Shown here piece by piece: positions 16,401 to 25,779 of a stretch of DNA of 52,523 nt (position 1 is the stretch's first letter; each line of letters begins with the position of its first letter). The stretch comes from Amycolatopsis kentuckyensis (GTDB lineage Bacteria > Actinomycetota > Actinomycetes > Mycobacteriales > Pseudonocardiaceae), in NCBI RefSeq assembly GCF_002155975.1, contig NZ_MUMI01000073.1, forward strand, positions 1 through 52,523. Reading direction: 5' to 3'. Position numbers and translations under genes: made by a program. Below the pieces are notes generated by a model that searched no databases, had not been told where the DNA came from, and saw nothing but the letters and a program-made list of their open reading frames with translations.

Positions 16401-17792
16401 ATGAGTGCACAACACTTCGATGTCGTCGTGCTGGGGGCCGGGGTGGGCGGCTACGTCGCGGCGATCCGCGCGTCCCAGCTGGGGCTGAGCGCCGCCGTGG
16501 TCGAGGAGAAGTACTGGGGTGGCGTCTGCCTGAACGTCGGGTGCATCCCGTCGAAGGCGCTGCTGCGCAACGCCGAGCTGGCGCACGTCGTCACGCAGGA
16601 GGCGAAGGCGTTCGGCATCTCCTCCGACAGCCCGATCAAGGTCGACTACACGGCCGCGTACGAGCGGAGCCGGAAGGTCGCCGAAGGGCGCGTCAAGGGC
16701 GTGCACTTCCTGATGAAGAAGAACAAGATCACCGAGTTCGACGGGCACGGCACCTTCGTCGACGACCACACCCTCGAGGTCAACGGCGAGCGGATCACGT
16801 TCGGCCACTGCGTCATCGCGACCGGGGCGACCACGCGGCTGCTGCCCGGGACTTCGCGCAGCGAGCGCGTCGTCACGTACGAGGAGCAGATCCTCTCGAG
16901 CGAGCTGCCGTCGAGCATCGTGATCGCGGGCGCGGGCGCGATCGGCGTCGAGTTCGCCTACGTGCTGCACAACTACGGCGTCGACGTCACGATCGTCGAA
17001 TTCCTCGACCGGATGGTGCCCCTGGAGGACGCCGAGGTGTCGGCGGAGCTGGCGCGCCGGTACCGCAAGCTCGGCATCAAGGTGCTGACGTCGACCCGTG
17101 TCGAGTCGATCGACGACTCGGGCCCGTCCGTGCGGGTGACGGTGTCCTCCGAGAAGAACGGGCAACAGGTCCTCGAGGCCGACAAGGTCCTGCAGGCGAT
17201 CGGCTTCCAGCCGCGCGTCGAGGGCTACGGCCTGGACAAGACGGGCGTGGCCCTGACCGACCGCGGCGCGATCGCCGTGGACGGCCGCGGCCGCACGAAC
17301 GTCGACCACATCTTCGCGATCGGCGACGTGACGGCGAAGCTGATGCTGGCGCACGCGTCGGAGTCGATGGGCGTGGTGGCGGCGGAGACGATCGCGGGCG
17401 CCGAGACGATGGAGCTCGACTTCCCGATGATCCCGCGGGCGACGTACTGCCAGCCCCAGATCGCCAGCTTCGGCTGGACGGAGGAGCAGGCCCGCGAGAA
17501 GGGCTACGACGTCCAGGTGGCGAAGTTCCCGTTCACGGCCAACGGCAAGGCCCACGGCCTGGGCGACGCGGCCGGGTTCGTCAAGCTGATCAGCGACGCG
17601 AAGTACGGCGAGCTGATCGGCGGGCACCTGATCGGCCCCGACGTGACGGAGCTGCTGCCGGAGCTGACGCTGGCCCAGCAGTGGGACCTGACGGTGCACG
17701 AGGTGGCGCGCAACGTCCACGCCCACCCGACGCTGGGCGAAGCGGTGAAGGAAGCGATCCACGGCCTCGCCGGGCACATGATCAACATGTAG
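16401..17792 (+). CDS. lpdA: dihydrolipoyl dehydrogenase
   Basis: 463 residues. The FAD motif [10 protein letters not shown] follows residue 12. The redox disulfide GGVCLNVGC is Cys43-Cys48, a second dinucleotide motif is [13 protein letters not shown], and the active-site HAHPTLGEA near the C-terminus carries the His/Glu pair. It reoxidises dihydrolipoyl groups of 2-oxoacid dehydrogenase complexes with NAD+. It resembles the mycobacterial stand-alone Lpd; no E1 or E2 genes are adjacent. Its 3' end overlaps the convergent acetyltransferase gene by 11 bp. Confidence 0.95.
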   Translation: MSAQHFDVVVLGAGVGGYVAAIRASQLGLSAAVVEEKYWGGVCLNVGCIPSKALLRNAELAHVVTQEAKAFGISSDSPIKVDYTAAYERSRKVAEGRVKGVHFLMKKNKITEFDGHGTFVDDHTLEVNGERITFGHCVIATGATTRLLPGTSRSERVVTYEEQILSSELPSSIVIAGAGAIGVEFAYVLHNYGVDVTIVEFLDRMVPLEDAEVSAELARRYRKLGIKVLTSTRVESIDDSGPSVRVTVSSEKNGQQVLEADKVLQAIGFQPRVEGYGLDKTGVALTDRGAIAVDGRGRTNVDHIFAIGDVTAKLMLAHASESMGVVAAETIAGAETMELDFPMIPRATYCQPQIASFGWTEEQAREKGYDVQVAKFPFTANGKAHGLGDAAGFVKLISDAKYGELIGGHLIGPDVTELLPELTLAQQWDLTVHEVARNVHAHPTLGEAVKEAIHGLAGHMINM

Positions 17793-18228
17793 GGACGTCG
17801 AAGCGGAGCTCCGGCCGGTCCCAGCCCACCTTCGGCGGTCTGGCGGGGATCGTGCCGGTGCGCCGCGCCCCCATCCGCACGTAGAAGGCCAGCGCGGGCG
17901 GGTGCGAAACGACGCGCACGCTGCCGAGCCCCCGCCCGCGGGCCTCGGCGAGCATGTGCGCGATCAGCCGGCTGCCGATGCCGCGCCCCTGGGCGCTGTC
18001 GGCGACGAAGAGCATGTCGAGCTCCGCTTCCAGGAGCGCGTAGAAGCCGAGGATTTCGCCGTCACCGATGGCGGTGAAGGTCGGATTGGCTTCGACGTAC
18101 CCGGGCGTGATGGCGTAACCGTCCAAGATGGACGCGTATTCGCCTTGGTACGCCGAGGACGCGTGCATCAGGGCGGTCAGGGCGGGTGCCTGGTCCGGCG
18201 TGGCGCGGCGGATCTCGATTTCGGCCAT
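17782..18228 (-). CDS. GNAT-family N-acetyltransferase
   Basis: 148 residues from the ATG at 18228. The GNAT fold is shown by the N-terminal [14 protein letters not shown] and the acetyl-CoA loop [16 protein letters not shown] near residue 80, followed by [14 protein letters not shown]. Substrate unknown; the family acetylates amines on small molecules or proteins in the cytosol. The longer upstream frame overlaps the divergent oxidoreductase gene and is rejected. The 3' end overlaps lpdA by 11 bp on the opposite strand. Confidence 0.88.
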   Translation of the reverse strand: MAEIEIRRATPDQAPALTALMHASSAYQGEYASILDGYAITPGYVEANPTFTAIGDGEILGFYALLEAELDMLFVADSAQGRGIGSRLIAHMLAEARGRGLGSVRVVSHPPALAFYVRMGARRTGTIPARPPKVGWDRPELRFDVPTC

Positions 18229-18272
18229 GCCGCGGACCGTACGGCAGGGCACCGACAGTTTCCGGCCGGCGC

Positions 18273-18303
18273 TTGACCTCCAGTGCACTTGAAGGATCAG
18301 GCT
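18273..18303 (+). promoter_or_regulatory. MerR/SoxR-type promoter with 19-bp spacer
   Basis: TTGACC (18273-18278) and CAGGCT (18298-18303) are separated by exactly 19 bp. The spacer is a dyad-like CCTCCAGTGCACTTGAAGG. A long spacer with a dyad between -35 and -10 is the hallmark of promoters activated by MerR-family proteins, and CCTC.AG...CTTGAGG resembles SoxR sites. The ATG at 18310 lies about seven bases past the -10, so the mRNA is predicted leaderless. Confidence 0.75.
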
Positions 18304-18309
18304 GGGGCC

Positions 18310-19206
18310 ATGAAAGCCGTAGCGTTCACCGAATTCGGCGGGCCCGAAGTGCTCCGCGTCCTCGACCTGCCGGAACCCCACGCCGGGCCGGGGGAGGTCC
18401 GCGTGCGGGTCAAGGCCGCCGGGGTGCAGCCGTACGACGCCGCCGTGCGGGCCGGGTGGGAACCGCCCGGTCTCACCTTGTCCTGGCCGCGCGTGCCCGG
18501 GAACGAGTTCGCCGGCGTCGTCGACGAGGGCGAACTCGAGGCCGGTACCGAAGTTCTCGGCTTCACCGCCGTGCAGGCCGCCGCCGAGTACATCGTCGTT
18601 CCCGCCACCGATGTCACGCCGAAGCCGCCGGACATGCCGTGGGAAGTGGCCGGTGGGTTCACCGCCGGGACGCAGACCGCATCGATCGCCCTGGAGGCGC
18701 TGAACCTGCGCGAAGGGGAGACGCTGCTCGTCCACGGCGCCGCCGGATCGGTCGGCACCGCCGCCGTGCAGCTCGCGAAACTGCGGGGCGCCCGGGTGGT
18801 CGGCACCGCGAGCGAGGCCAACCAGGACTACCTGCGCGAGCTCGGTGCGACCCCGGTCGTCTACGGCGAAGGACTGAAAGGCCGCATCGAAGCCGCCGCG
18901 CCACAGGGCATCGACGTCGTGCTCGACGGGGCCGGCGGAGCAGCGCTGGACGTCTCACTCGAACTGGTGAGAGCGCGGAACCGGATCCTCACCCTCGTCG
19001 ACCACGGCCGGGCCGCGGATCTCGGCGTGCTCGTCTCGAAGTCCGGGCGCTCGGCCGCGCGGCTCGCCGAGCTGGCCGCGCTCTACGCCAAGGGCGACCT
19101 GCGCTTCACCGTGCGCCGGGCCTATCCGTACCCCGAGGCAGCCGCCGCTCATCGCGAAATCGAGACCGGGCACGGCCGCGGAAAAATAGTTCTCACGTTC
19201 TTTTGA
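18310..19206 (+). CDS. MDR-family NADP-dependent oxidoreductase
   Basis: 298 residues from the ATG at 18310; no Shine-Dalgarno is needed if the transcript is leaderless, as the promoter at 18273-18303 suggests. Landmarks are the N-terminal MKAVAFTEFGGPEVL typical of quinone-oxidoreductase-like enzymes and the nucleotide motif VHGAAGSVGTAAVQLAKL near residue 140. Zinc-ligand cysteines are absent, so it is a zinc-free NAD(P)H:quinone-type reductase. Redox control through a SoxR-like activator would suit reduction of quinones or redox-cycling compounds. Confidence 0.9.
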   Translation: MKAVAFTEFGGPEVLRVLDLPEPHAGPGEVRVRVKAAGVQPYDAAVRAGWEPPGLTLSWPRVPGNEFAGVVDEGELEAGTEVLGFTAVQAAAEYIVVPATDVTPKPPDMPWEVAGGFTAGTQTASIALEALNLREGETLLVHGAAGSVGTAAVQLAKLRGARVVGTASEANQDYLRELGATPVVYGEGLKGRIEAAAPQGIDVVLDGAGGAALDVSLELVRARNRILTLVDHGRAADLGVLVSKSGRSAARLAELAALYAKGDLRFTVRRAYPYPEAAAAHREIETGHGRGKIVLTFF

Positions 19207-19342
19207 TCGTTCCAGTATGTGGACCTGTGGGTGTTCCCGACTTTGGTCGCTGGAATCCGGCCCGGTCACTACTTAGATTCTCCCCATTACACCCAGTCGG
19301 GTGTCATTCGGTCGAGTGGCCGAGTACCACAGGGAGACATCG

Positions 19343-21256
19343 ATGGTGAGATTCAGCCGGGTCGCCGCGCACGCGGTTCCGCTGACGGTCGGCGCGTTGC
19401 TGCTGACGACGGGGGTCTCGGCGGCGCAGCCGTCCACGGTGGACGCGGCGGCCGCGCGGACCGAAGCGGGCATCAACGCGCTGCAGAGCATCAAGAAGAG
19501 CCTGACCCCCGCGGAACGCAAGCAATCGAGCCAGCTGGTCGTCGAGAAGCGGTTGCGGGCCGACCGGTCACTGGCCGCGAAGCTGCCCGAATACCGCTCC
19601 GGCGTCGGTGTCAGCAACGCCGGCACCGTCTCGGTCGACATCGCCGCGCAGGGCAAGGCCGTCGCGAACGCCGTCAAGGCGGCGGGCGGCGCGGTCCGGT
19701 ACGTCTCGCCGGACGGCGCCGTCCGCGCCGACCTGCCGCTGTCCGCGCTGGACGCGATCGCCGGCCGGGCCGACGTCGCCGAGGTGAAGCCGGCCGCGCA
19801 GGCCACCACCTGGAGCGAGCCGGGCAACCGCGACTTCCGCCAGGCCAGTCGAAACGCTGCCGCGCAGGCCGCCGCCGCGACGCAGGTGTCCGAAGGCGAC
19901 AAGGCGCACGGCGCCGACACCGCCCGCACCACCTACGGTGTCAGCGGCTCCGGCGTGAAGGTCTGCGTGCTCTCCGACGGCGTCGACTCCCTGGCGAAGT
20001 CGCAGGCCGCCGGCGAGCTGCCCGCGGTGGACGTGCTGTCCGGCCAGAAGGGCAGTGGCGACGAGGGCACCGCGATGCTCGAGATCATCCACGACCTCGC
20101 GCCGAACGCGACCCTCGGCTTCGCGACCGCGTTCACCAGCGAAGCCAGCTTCGCCGCGAACATCCGCGCGCTGCGCTCCACCGGCAACTGCCAGATCATC
20201 GTCGACGACGTCTCCTACTTCGACGAATCACCGTTCCAGGACACGCAGGTCGCGCAGGCGGTCAACGACGTGACCGCGGCCGGCGCGCTCTACTTCTCCT
20301 CGGCCGGCAACTCGGGCAACGCGACCGACGGCACCAGCGGCTACTACGAGGGCGACTTCCGGGCCTCGGCGTCGAAGATCAGCGGCGTCACCGGCACCCC
20401 GCACGACTTCGACCCGAGCAGCACCACGCAGAACTTCGACGCGCTTTCGGCGGGCTCGCTCGGCCGCCCGGTGACGCTGTTCTGGTCCGACCCGTGGGGC
20501 AAGTCCGCCAACGACTACGACCTGTTCATCCTGAACTCGTCGGGCAGCGTCGTGGCCTCCAGCGAGAACGGGCAGTCCGGCGCGCAGAACCCGTACGAGA
20601 TCGCGTCCGTGCCCACCACCGGCTCCGGCTACAAGGTGGCCGTGGTCAAGTACAGCGGCGCCGACCGCTTCATCGCGCTGAACGTCATCCGCGGCCGGTT
20701 CGTGGCTTCGGGTTCGCTCAAGGCGTTCAGCACCAACGGTGTCACGAACGGCCACTCGGCCGCGGTCAACGCGTTCAGCGTGGCGGCGGCCCCGGCCGCG
20801 GGCGCGTTCACCCGTCCGCTGGAGACCGGTGACCCGGCGAACCCGGCCGGCCCGTACCCCGGCCTGTACACGGCGTCGAGCAAGTGGGAGCGCTTCTCCT
20901 CCGACGGCAAGCGCCGCCTGTTCTACAACGCCGACGGCACGGCGATCACCCCGGGCAACGTGTCCTCGACCGGCGGCACGGTCCGCAGCAAGCCGGACAT
21001 CACCGCGGCCGACGGTGTCGCCACCTCGGTGACGGGCTTCCAGCCGTTCTTCGGGACGTCGGCGGCGGCCCCGCACGCGGCGGCCATCGCGGCCCTGCTC
21101 CTGTCGGGCAAGCCGACGGCCACCCCGGCCCAGATCCGCACGGCCCTGGTGTCCTCGTCGATCGACCTGGGCACGCCCGGCTTCGACACGGTCACCGGCA
21201 ACGGCGTGATCATGGCCGGCCCGGCCCTGGCCGCGCTGGGGGTGGCGGCGAAGTAA
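19343..21256 (+). CDS. secreted S8-type subtilase with Glu in place of His
   Basis: 637 residues from the ATG at 19343 with AGGGAG upstream. A signal peptide (about 1-28, ending GVSAAQP) and a propeptide-like region to about 180 precede the protease domain. Asp212 is in VCVLSDGVD, SAGNSGN supplies the oxyanion Asn, and the nucleophile is Ser573 in GTSAAAPHAAA. Where subtilases have HGTHVAG the sequence reads EGTAMLE, putting Glu241 at the catalytic His position. A Ser-Glu-Asp set recalls sedolisins, although the rest is S8-like; activity remains to be shown. A 136-bp gap upstream contains a plausible -10 (TTAGAT near 19274). A strong terminator follows. Confidence 0.88.
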   Translation: MVRFSRVAAHAVPLTVGALLLTTGVSAAQPSTVDAAAARTEAGINALQSIKKSLTPAERKQSSQLVVEKRLRADRSLAAKLPEYRSGVGVSNAGTVSVDIAAQGKAVANAVKAAGGAVRYVSPDGAVRADLPLSALDAIAGRADVAEVKPAAQATTWSEPGNRDFRQASRNAAAQAAAATQVSEGDKAHGADTARTTYGVSGSGVKVCVLSDGVDSLAKSQAAGELPAVDVLSGQKGSGDEGTAMLEIIHDLAPNATLGFATAFTSEASFAANIRALRSTGNCQIIVDDVSYFDESPFQDTQVAQAVNDVTAAGALYFSSAGNSGNATDGTSGYYEGDFRASASKISGVTGTPHDFDPSSTTQNFDALSAGSLGRPVTLFWSDPWGKSANDYDLFILNSSGSVVASSENGQSGAQNPYEIASVPTTGSGYKVAVVKYSGADRFIALNVIRGRFVASGSLKAFSTNGVTNGHSAAVNAFSVAAAPAAGAFTRPLETGDPANPAGPYPGLYTASSKWERFSSDGKRRLFYNADGTAITPGNVSSTGGTVRSKPDITAADGVATSVTGFQPFFGTSAAAPHAAAIAALLLSGKPTATPAQIRTALVSSSIDLGTPGFDTVTGNGVIMAGPALAALGVAAK

Positions 21257-21269
21257 GGCGGTTCTGTCC

Positions 21270-21301
21270 GAGCGGGGTCCGGCGCGAGCCGGGCCCCGCT
21301 C
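21270..21301. terminator. GC-rich hairpin after the subtilase gene
   Basis: Arms 21270-21283 and 21288-21301 form a 14-bp stem (GAGCGGGGTCCGGC with one G-T pair) and a GCGA loop. It starts 13 bp after the subtilase stop and ends one base before the convergent methyltransferase stop, so it can act for both. Confidence 0.8.
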
Positions 21302-21302
21302 G

Positions 21303-21932
21303 TCATTTCCCGGACACGAGCAGGTGGAAGACGAACTCACCGGAGCTGAGCCGCCGGTGGTCGCGCACTTCCAGCCCGGCTCGGGCGAGCGCGGCTTCGA
21401 CGTCGGCCAGCGGGCGGATGCGGAAGCCGTGCTCGGTGAACAGCGGTGCCCGGCTCATGAGCTCCGGGTCGCCGAGGCCGAGCACGAACCGGCCGCCCGG
21501 CTTCAGCACGCGCGCCACCTCGGCGAACGCACCGTCGAGGTCGTCGACGAAGTAGACGGTGTTCGTGGTGACGGCGGCGTCGACCGAGCCGGTTTCGAGC
21601 GGCAGTGCGGTGATCGGCCCCTTGTGCAGGTGCAGCCGGTTCGCGGCGATCTCGCGCCGGAAGGTGCGGCGGGCCCGCTCGAGCATCGTCGTGGAGATCT
21701 CGGCGCCGTGGACCGGGCCGGCGCTCCGCAGCAGCAGCGCCAGCCCCAGGCCGCCCCCGAACCCGATGTCGAGGGCGGTTTCGCCACCTTCGAGCCCGAG
21801 CGCCGCGACGGCCGCGGTGACCGGATCGCGGTTGCGGCGGTTGAGCATCGCGCCCACGAGCCGGCCGCGCAGGCCGCTAGGGTGGCCGAGTTGCCGGGCG
21901 AGCCCCGCCTGGAAGCTTTCGCGAAGTCCCAT
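21303..21932 (-). CDS. class I SAM-dependent methyltransferase
   Basis: 209 residues from the ATG at 21932. Motif I is LDIGFGGGLGLALL near residue 55; the rest follows Methyltransf_11 (HGAEISTTMLERARR, LPLETGSVDAAVTTNTVYFV, EVARVLKPGGRFVLG). Acceptor unknown. It is divergent from an SDR gene with only 34 bp between start codons, so they may share regulation. Confidence 0.88.
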   Translation of the reverse strand: MGLRESFQAGLARQLGHPSGLRGRLVGAMLNRRNRDPVTAAVAALGLEGGETALDIGFGGGLGLALLLRSAGPVHGAEISTTMLERARRTFRREIAANRLHLHKGPITALPLETGSVDAAVTTNTVYFVDDLDGAFAEVARVLKPGGRFVLGLGDPELMSRAPLFTEHGFRIRPLADVEAALARAGLEVRDHRRLSSGEFVFHLLVSGK

Positions 21933-21966
21933 GCGGGCAGTGTGAGCAGGCGATCGAGGAGGCGCA

Positions 21967-22701
21967 ATGGCGAAGACCGCGGTGGTGACCGGAGCGGGTT
22001 CGGGGATCGGGCGGGCCGTGGCGCGCGCCCTGCTCGACGACGGCTACCAGGTCGCTCTCGCCGGACGGCGCGCTTCCGCTCTCGAGGAAACCGCAGCGGG
22101 CTTCGAGAACGCCCTCGTCGTGCCCTCCGACGTTTCCGACGAGCAAGCCGTCGAGGCGCTCTTCGCCGCCGTGCGCGACCGGTGGGGACGGCTCGACCTG
22201 CTCTTCAACAACGCCGGGATCTCCGCGGGCGGCACCGTCGCCGATCTGTCCGTCGAGGACTGGAAGCGGACCGTCGACGTCAACCTCACCGGGATGTTCC
22301 TCTGCGCGCGGCAAGCCGTGCGGCTCATGAAGGACCAGGACCCCCGCGGCGGCCGGATCGTCAACAACGGCTCGATCTCCGCCCACGCGCCGCGGCCCGC
22401 CAGTGTCGCCTACACCGCCACGAAGCACGCCGTCACCGGGCTGACCCGGTCGATCTCGCTGGACGGCCGGGCCTGGGACGTCGCCTGCGGGCAGATCGAC
22501 ATCGGCAACGCCGCCACCGAAATGACCGAGCGGATGGCCGCCGGCATCCCGCAGGCCGACGGCCGGGTCGTCGCCGAGCCGACCTTCGACGTCCGGCACG
22601 TCGCCGACGCCGTGCGGTACATGGCCGGGCTGCCGCTCGACGCCAACGTCCAGTTCCTCACCGTCACCGCGACGACCATGCCGTTCATCGGCCGCGGCTA
22701 G
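21967..22701 (+). CDS. SDR-family oxidoreductase
   Basis: 244 residues, preceded by GAGGAGG. Classical SDR landmarks are [12 protein letters not shown] near residue 8, NNAGIS near 80, a Ser in NNGSIS and YTATKHA (Tyr-x3-Lys) near 150. It should oxidise or reduce a hydroxyl or keto group with NAD(P). The next gene, an AraC-type regulator, begins 30 bp downstream on the same strand. Confidence 0.9.
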   Translation: MAKTAVVTGAGSGIGRAVARALLDDGYQVALAGRRASALEETAAGFENALVVPSDVSDEQAVEALFAAVRDRWGRLDLLFNNAGISAGGTVADLSVEDWKRTVDVNLTGMFLCARQAVRLMKDQDPRGGRIVNNGSISAHAPRPASVAYTATKHAVTGLTRSISLDGRAWDVACGQIDIGNAATEMTERMAAGIPQADGRVVAEPTFDVRHVADAVRYMAGLPLDANVQFLTVTATTMPFIGRG

Positions 22702-22731
22702 CGCGCCGGCTGCACTCCGGGGGGAGACGAG

Positions 22732-23724
22732 ATGCAGATGCTGTTCGAGGGAACCGACGTCGAAGAGCTGGACGAGGTGGTGACCCGGGAGTTCTCGCCC
22801 CACTGCCTGCGCGTCGGCAAGGGGGACCCCGCGCCCGGCCGCTTCCGCCGCCTGCACCGGCAGGGGCTGGCGCTCTACGAGCTGGGGTGGGGTCTCCCGG
22901 TCGAGGTCGCGGCCGGCGAACTGCCCGACTTCTACAACGTCCACCTCCCGCTGGCCGGTGAGAGTTCGGTGCGGGTGGCGGGCCGCGAGGTCGCCGCGTC
23001 GTGCTCGATCGCCGGACCGGGGATGACCCTGGGCATGTCCCTGCCGGCGAGGTCGGACACCCTGATCCTGTTCCTGCCGCAGTCGGCGGTGGACGGCGCC
23101 GTCGCCGAGCAGACCGGCGAGCCGCCCGCCGGCGCCCTGCGGTTCACCCCCGCCCTCGCGGACGGCGATCCGGCGGTGGCCGCTTGGCTGCGGACCGCGC
23201 GGGCCTTCGCCGAGTTCGCCGCGTCACCGCTGGCGGCCCGGTCACCGCTGGCCGCCGCCCACTTCGAACAGGTCCTCGTGCACGGCCTGGTCGACATCCA
23301 GCCGCACGACCACTTCGCCGCCCTGCCCGCCTACGCCCATCCGGCGCTGCCGCGCACCGTGCGGCGGGCCATGGCGTACTGCGAGGAACACGCGGGCGAG
23401 CCGGTGTCGATCGCGGACATGGCCGCGGCGGCGCGGGTCAGCCCCCGCACCCTCCAGGAACGCTTCCGCATCGACTTCGGCACCACCCCGGTGGCCTACC
23501 TGCGGCGCGTCCGGCTGGACCGGGTGCACCAGGACCTGCTGCGCATCGCCGACGGTTCCGCGTCGGGGACGGTCGCCGAGGTCGCGACCCGCTGGGGCTT
23601 CACCCACCTGAGCCGGTTCGCCGCGTACTACCGCGAGGCGTACGGGCAGCTGCCGTCCCGCACCGCCGATCCGGGCCGTTCCGGCAATCCGGAATCCGCG
23701 GACCGTTCGGCGGATAACGGATAG
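22732..23724 (+). CDS. AraC-family transcriptional regulator
   Basis: 330 residues. The N-terminal part (to about 190) resembles the AraC-binding-like sensory domain. The C-terminal 100 residues carry the double HTH (PVSIADMAAAARVSPRTLQERFRIDFGTTP, named here in parts, and VAEVATRWGFTHLSRFAAYYREAYGQLP). A strong GGGGGGAGA ribosome site precedes the ATG. It lies just downstream of the SDR gene on the same strand, so it may be its regulator. A perfect 14-bp hairpin follows the gene. Confidence 0.9.
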   Translation: MQMLFEGTDVEELDEVVTREFSPHCLRVGKGDPAPGRFRRLHRQGLALYELGWGLPVEVAAGELPDFYNVHLPLAGESSVRVAGREVAASCSIAGPGMTLGMSLPARSDTLILFLPQSAVDGAVAEQTGEPPAGALRFTPALADGDPAVAAWLRTARAFAEFAASPLAARSPLAAAHFEQVLVHGLVDIQPHDHFAALPAYAHPALPRTVRRAMAYCEEHAGEPVSIADMAAAARVSPRTLQERFRIDFGTTPVAYLRRVRLDRVHQDLLRIADGSASGTVAEVATRWGFTHLSRFAAYYREAYGQLPSRTADPGRSGNPESADRSADNG

Positions 23725-23770
23725 AGCGCGCTCGCCCGCCCTCCGTACGCTGAAGGAGGTCAAGGGGGGT

Positions 23771-23811
23771 GTCCATGCCGGCACGGTCAGGGGGTCTGTG
23801 CCGGCATGGAC
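23771..23811. terminator. perfect 14-bp hairpin between convergent genes
   Basis: GTCCATGCCGGCAC (23771-23784) and GTGCCGGCATGGAC (23798-23811) are exact reverse complements with a 13-nt loop. It separates the AraC gene from the convergent SDR/PRISE-like gene and probably ends both transcripts. Confidence 0.75.
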
Positions 23812-23827
23812 GACTACGGACCCCGTT

Positions 23828-24835
23828 CTAGGGGATGACCCGGGCCTTCCGGAACTCGTCGAACAGCCGGAAGAACATTTCCTCTGTTCCGACGTATTCG
23901 TGGAAACCCGCTCGCCGCGACTTCGACGTGTCCGCGAACACGTCGTAGTCCCAGCCGAACACGAAGTCGCCGAACGCCCACGAGGACGAGACGTCCGCGT
24001 AGGACGCCGTGAGACCGTGTTCGGCGGCCATGCTGGTCCACAGTGGACCTTTGTCCGCCATCACGTCCACGAGCGACATCCGCAGCGGCGGAGCGACGTC
24101 GAGGCCGAAGTACGCCGCCAGCTTCGGCCAGAGTTCGCGCCAGCGGAACAGGTCGCCGTTCGCGATGTTGAAGGCGCCCTGCTGCCCGGTCGCCCAGACC
24201 GTCGCCGACGCCAGCAGGCCCGCGTCGGTCATCTCCAGCAGGCTGTCGTACGCGCCGGGCTTGCCGGGGAACCGCAGCGGGAGCCCGAGCTCCTTCGAAA
24301 TCGACGCGTACGCCGCGATCACCAGCGCGAGGTTCATCGGATTGCCCAGCGCGGTGCCGCCGACCACGGACGGCCGGATCGCCGACCACGTCCACGAGCC
24401 CGCCCGCCGTTCGAGGAACTGCTGCTGGTCGACGTTGAACTCCGGGGGCATGTGCCCGGCGTCGGTCTCGCGCGCCGGGGTCTTGAACGGGCCGAGGTGC
24501 GCGCCGTACACCTTGTAGCCCTGCATCAGGCTGACGTGCTCCAGGCCGGGCGGGGCCGCCTCGACGAGGTTCACCAGCATCGCCAGGTTCGGCCGGACCA
24601 GCTCCGCCCACGTCGGTTTGTCCTGGTAGGCGGCGTAGAAGAGGTGCGTCGCCGAGGTCAGCGGGGCGAGTTTCGCGCGCGTGTCGGCCGGGTCGAGCAG
24701 GTCGACGGCGATCGTGCCCGGGCCGCCGCGCCGGGAGAGGCCGGTGACGTCCCAGCCGCTCGTGCGCAGGTGCTCGGTGAGCGTGCGGCCGATGATCCCG
24801 TTGGCCCCGGCGACCAGAGCTGTCTTGCGTTCCAT
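23828..24835 (-). CDS. PRISE-like extended SDR reductase
   Basis: 335 residues from the ATG at 24835. The NADP motif GANGIIGRTL follows residue 9. The remaining pattern (THLFYAAY, SLMQGYKVYGAHLGPF, SAIRPSVVGG) resembles progesterone 5-beta-reductase/iridoid synthase-like enzymes, which reduce activated C=C bonds. The conserved Lys of the GxKxY block is present, but the NFYY motif is replaced by EFNVD, so the usual catalytic Tyr appears to be Val. Divergent from the LysR gene, its likely regulator. Substrate unknown. Confidence 0.8.
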   Translation of the reverse strand: MERKTALVAGANGIIGRTLTEHLRTSGWDVTGLSRRGGPGTIAVDLLDPADTRAKLAPLTSATHLFYAAYQDKPTWAELVRPNLAMLVNLVEAAPPGLEHVSLMQGYKVYGAHLGPFKTPARETDAGHMPPEFNVDQQQFLERRAGSWTWSAIRPSVVGGTALGNPMNLALVIAAYASISKELGLPLRFPGKPGAYDSLLEMTDAGLLASATVWATGQQGAFNIANGDLFRWRELWPKLAAYFGLDVAPPLRMSLVDVMADKGPLWTSMAAEHGLTASYADVSSSWAFGDFVFGWDYDVFADTSKSRRAGFHEYVGTEEMFFRLFDEFRKARVIP

Positions 24836-24874
24836 GTCCTCCAGGCTCGGCCCGCGAGAGGGATAAGTCCAAGG

Positions 24875-24890
24875 CTTGGTTGTCACCAAG
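24875..24890. promoter_or_regulatory. LysR-type inverted repeat
   Basis: CTTGGTTGTCACCAAG, a 6-bp inverted repeat with a 4-bp centre, contains the T-N11-A pattern of LysR boxes. It lies in the 71-bp divergent gap, 16 bp before the LysR start codon and 40 bp from the PRISE-like start. Confidence 0.65.
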
Positions 24891-24906
24891 TCGATAAACT
24901 GAGCTC

Positions 24907-25779
24907 ATGGCAAGTCTGCGACAGCTCGAGTACCTGGTCACGGTGGTCGACACCGGCTCGTTCACGCGCGCCGCGGAGCAGCTGCACGTGACGCAGCCCG
25001 CGTTGTCGCACCAGATGCGGGCCCTCGAGCGAGGCCTCGGCGGCCCGCTGCTGGAGCGGCTGCCGCGGGCGGTCCGGCTCACCCCGATGGGCCGCGCGAT
25101 GCTGCCCCACGCCCGGGCGGCGCTGGCCGACGCCGAACGCGCGCGCTGCGCGGCCCGCCTCGCGTCCGGGACGACGGCGGGCGAGCTGCAGGTCGCCACG
25201 GTGTACTCCGTCAGCCTGGGCGTCCTGCCGCCGGCGCTGCGGGTCTGGCGGCGCGACCGGCCGGAGGTCGACGTCCGGCTGATCGAGTTCCGGCACGCCG
25301 ACGAGCTGCGCGAGGCGATGGCCGCGGGCGAGGCCGACGTCGCGCTCGGCCCCCGTCCCGGCGACTGGACGGGCCCGGTGCGGGAGCTGGGGGTGGAGGA
25401 GTTCGTGGTCGTGCTGCCGGCGGACGGCGCCACCGAAGGCTCCGGGCGCGTCGACCTGGCCACGTTGGCGGACTGCGCGTGGGTGCACTACGCCCCGGGC
25501 AACGGCCTGGCGGAACTGGTCGACGCGGCCTGCGCGGCGGCGGGCTTCCGCCCCCGGGCGGCGGTCCGCACCGAGCAGACGGCAGCCGCCCCGATCCTCG
25601 CGGCGGCGGGCCTGGGACCGGCGCTGGTGCCGGAGAACGTCCTCCCGCCGCGATTCGACGGCCGGGTGCTGCGTCCGAGCGTGCCGGTCCGCCGGACACT
25701 GACGGCGTACACCCGGGCGGCTCCGGATCCGCTGACCGGGGCGTTCATCGAGACGCTCGTGGAGCACGCGACCGTCTAG
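24907..25779 (+). CDS. LysR-family transcriptional regulator
   Basis: 290 residues. The N-terminal winged HTH is textbook (MASLRQLEYLVTVVDTGSFT, then AAEQLHVTQPALSHQMRALE), followed by a type-2 periplasmic-binding-like effector domain. It is divergent from the PRISE-like reductase, which it probably regulates through the inverted repeat at 24875-24890. Its stop overlaps the stop of the convergent nucleotidyltransferase gene within CTAG. Confidence 0.93.
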   Translation: MASLRQLEYLVTVVDTGSFTRAAEQLHVTQPALSHQMRALERGLGGPLLERLPRAVRLTPMGRAMLPHARAALADAERARCAARLASGTTAGELQVATVYSVSLGVLPPALRVWRRDRPEVDVRLIEFRHADELREAMAAGEADVALGPRPGDWTGPVRELGVEEFVVVLPADGATEGSGRVDLATLADCAWVHYAPGNGLAELVDAACAAAGFRPRAAVRTEQTAAAPILAAAGLGPALVPENVLPPRFDGRVLRPSVPVRRTLTAYTRAAPDPLTGAFIETLVEHATV

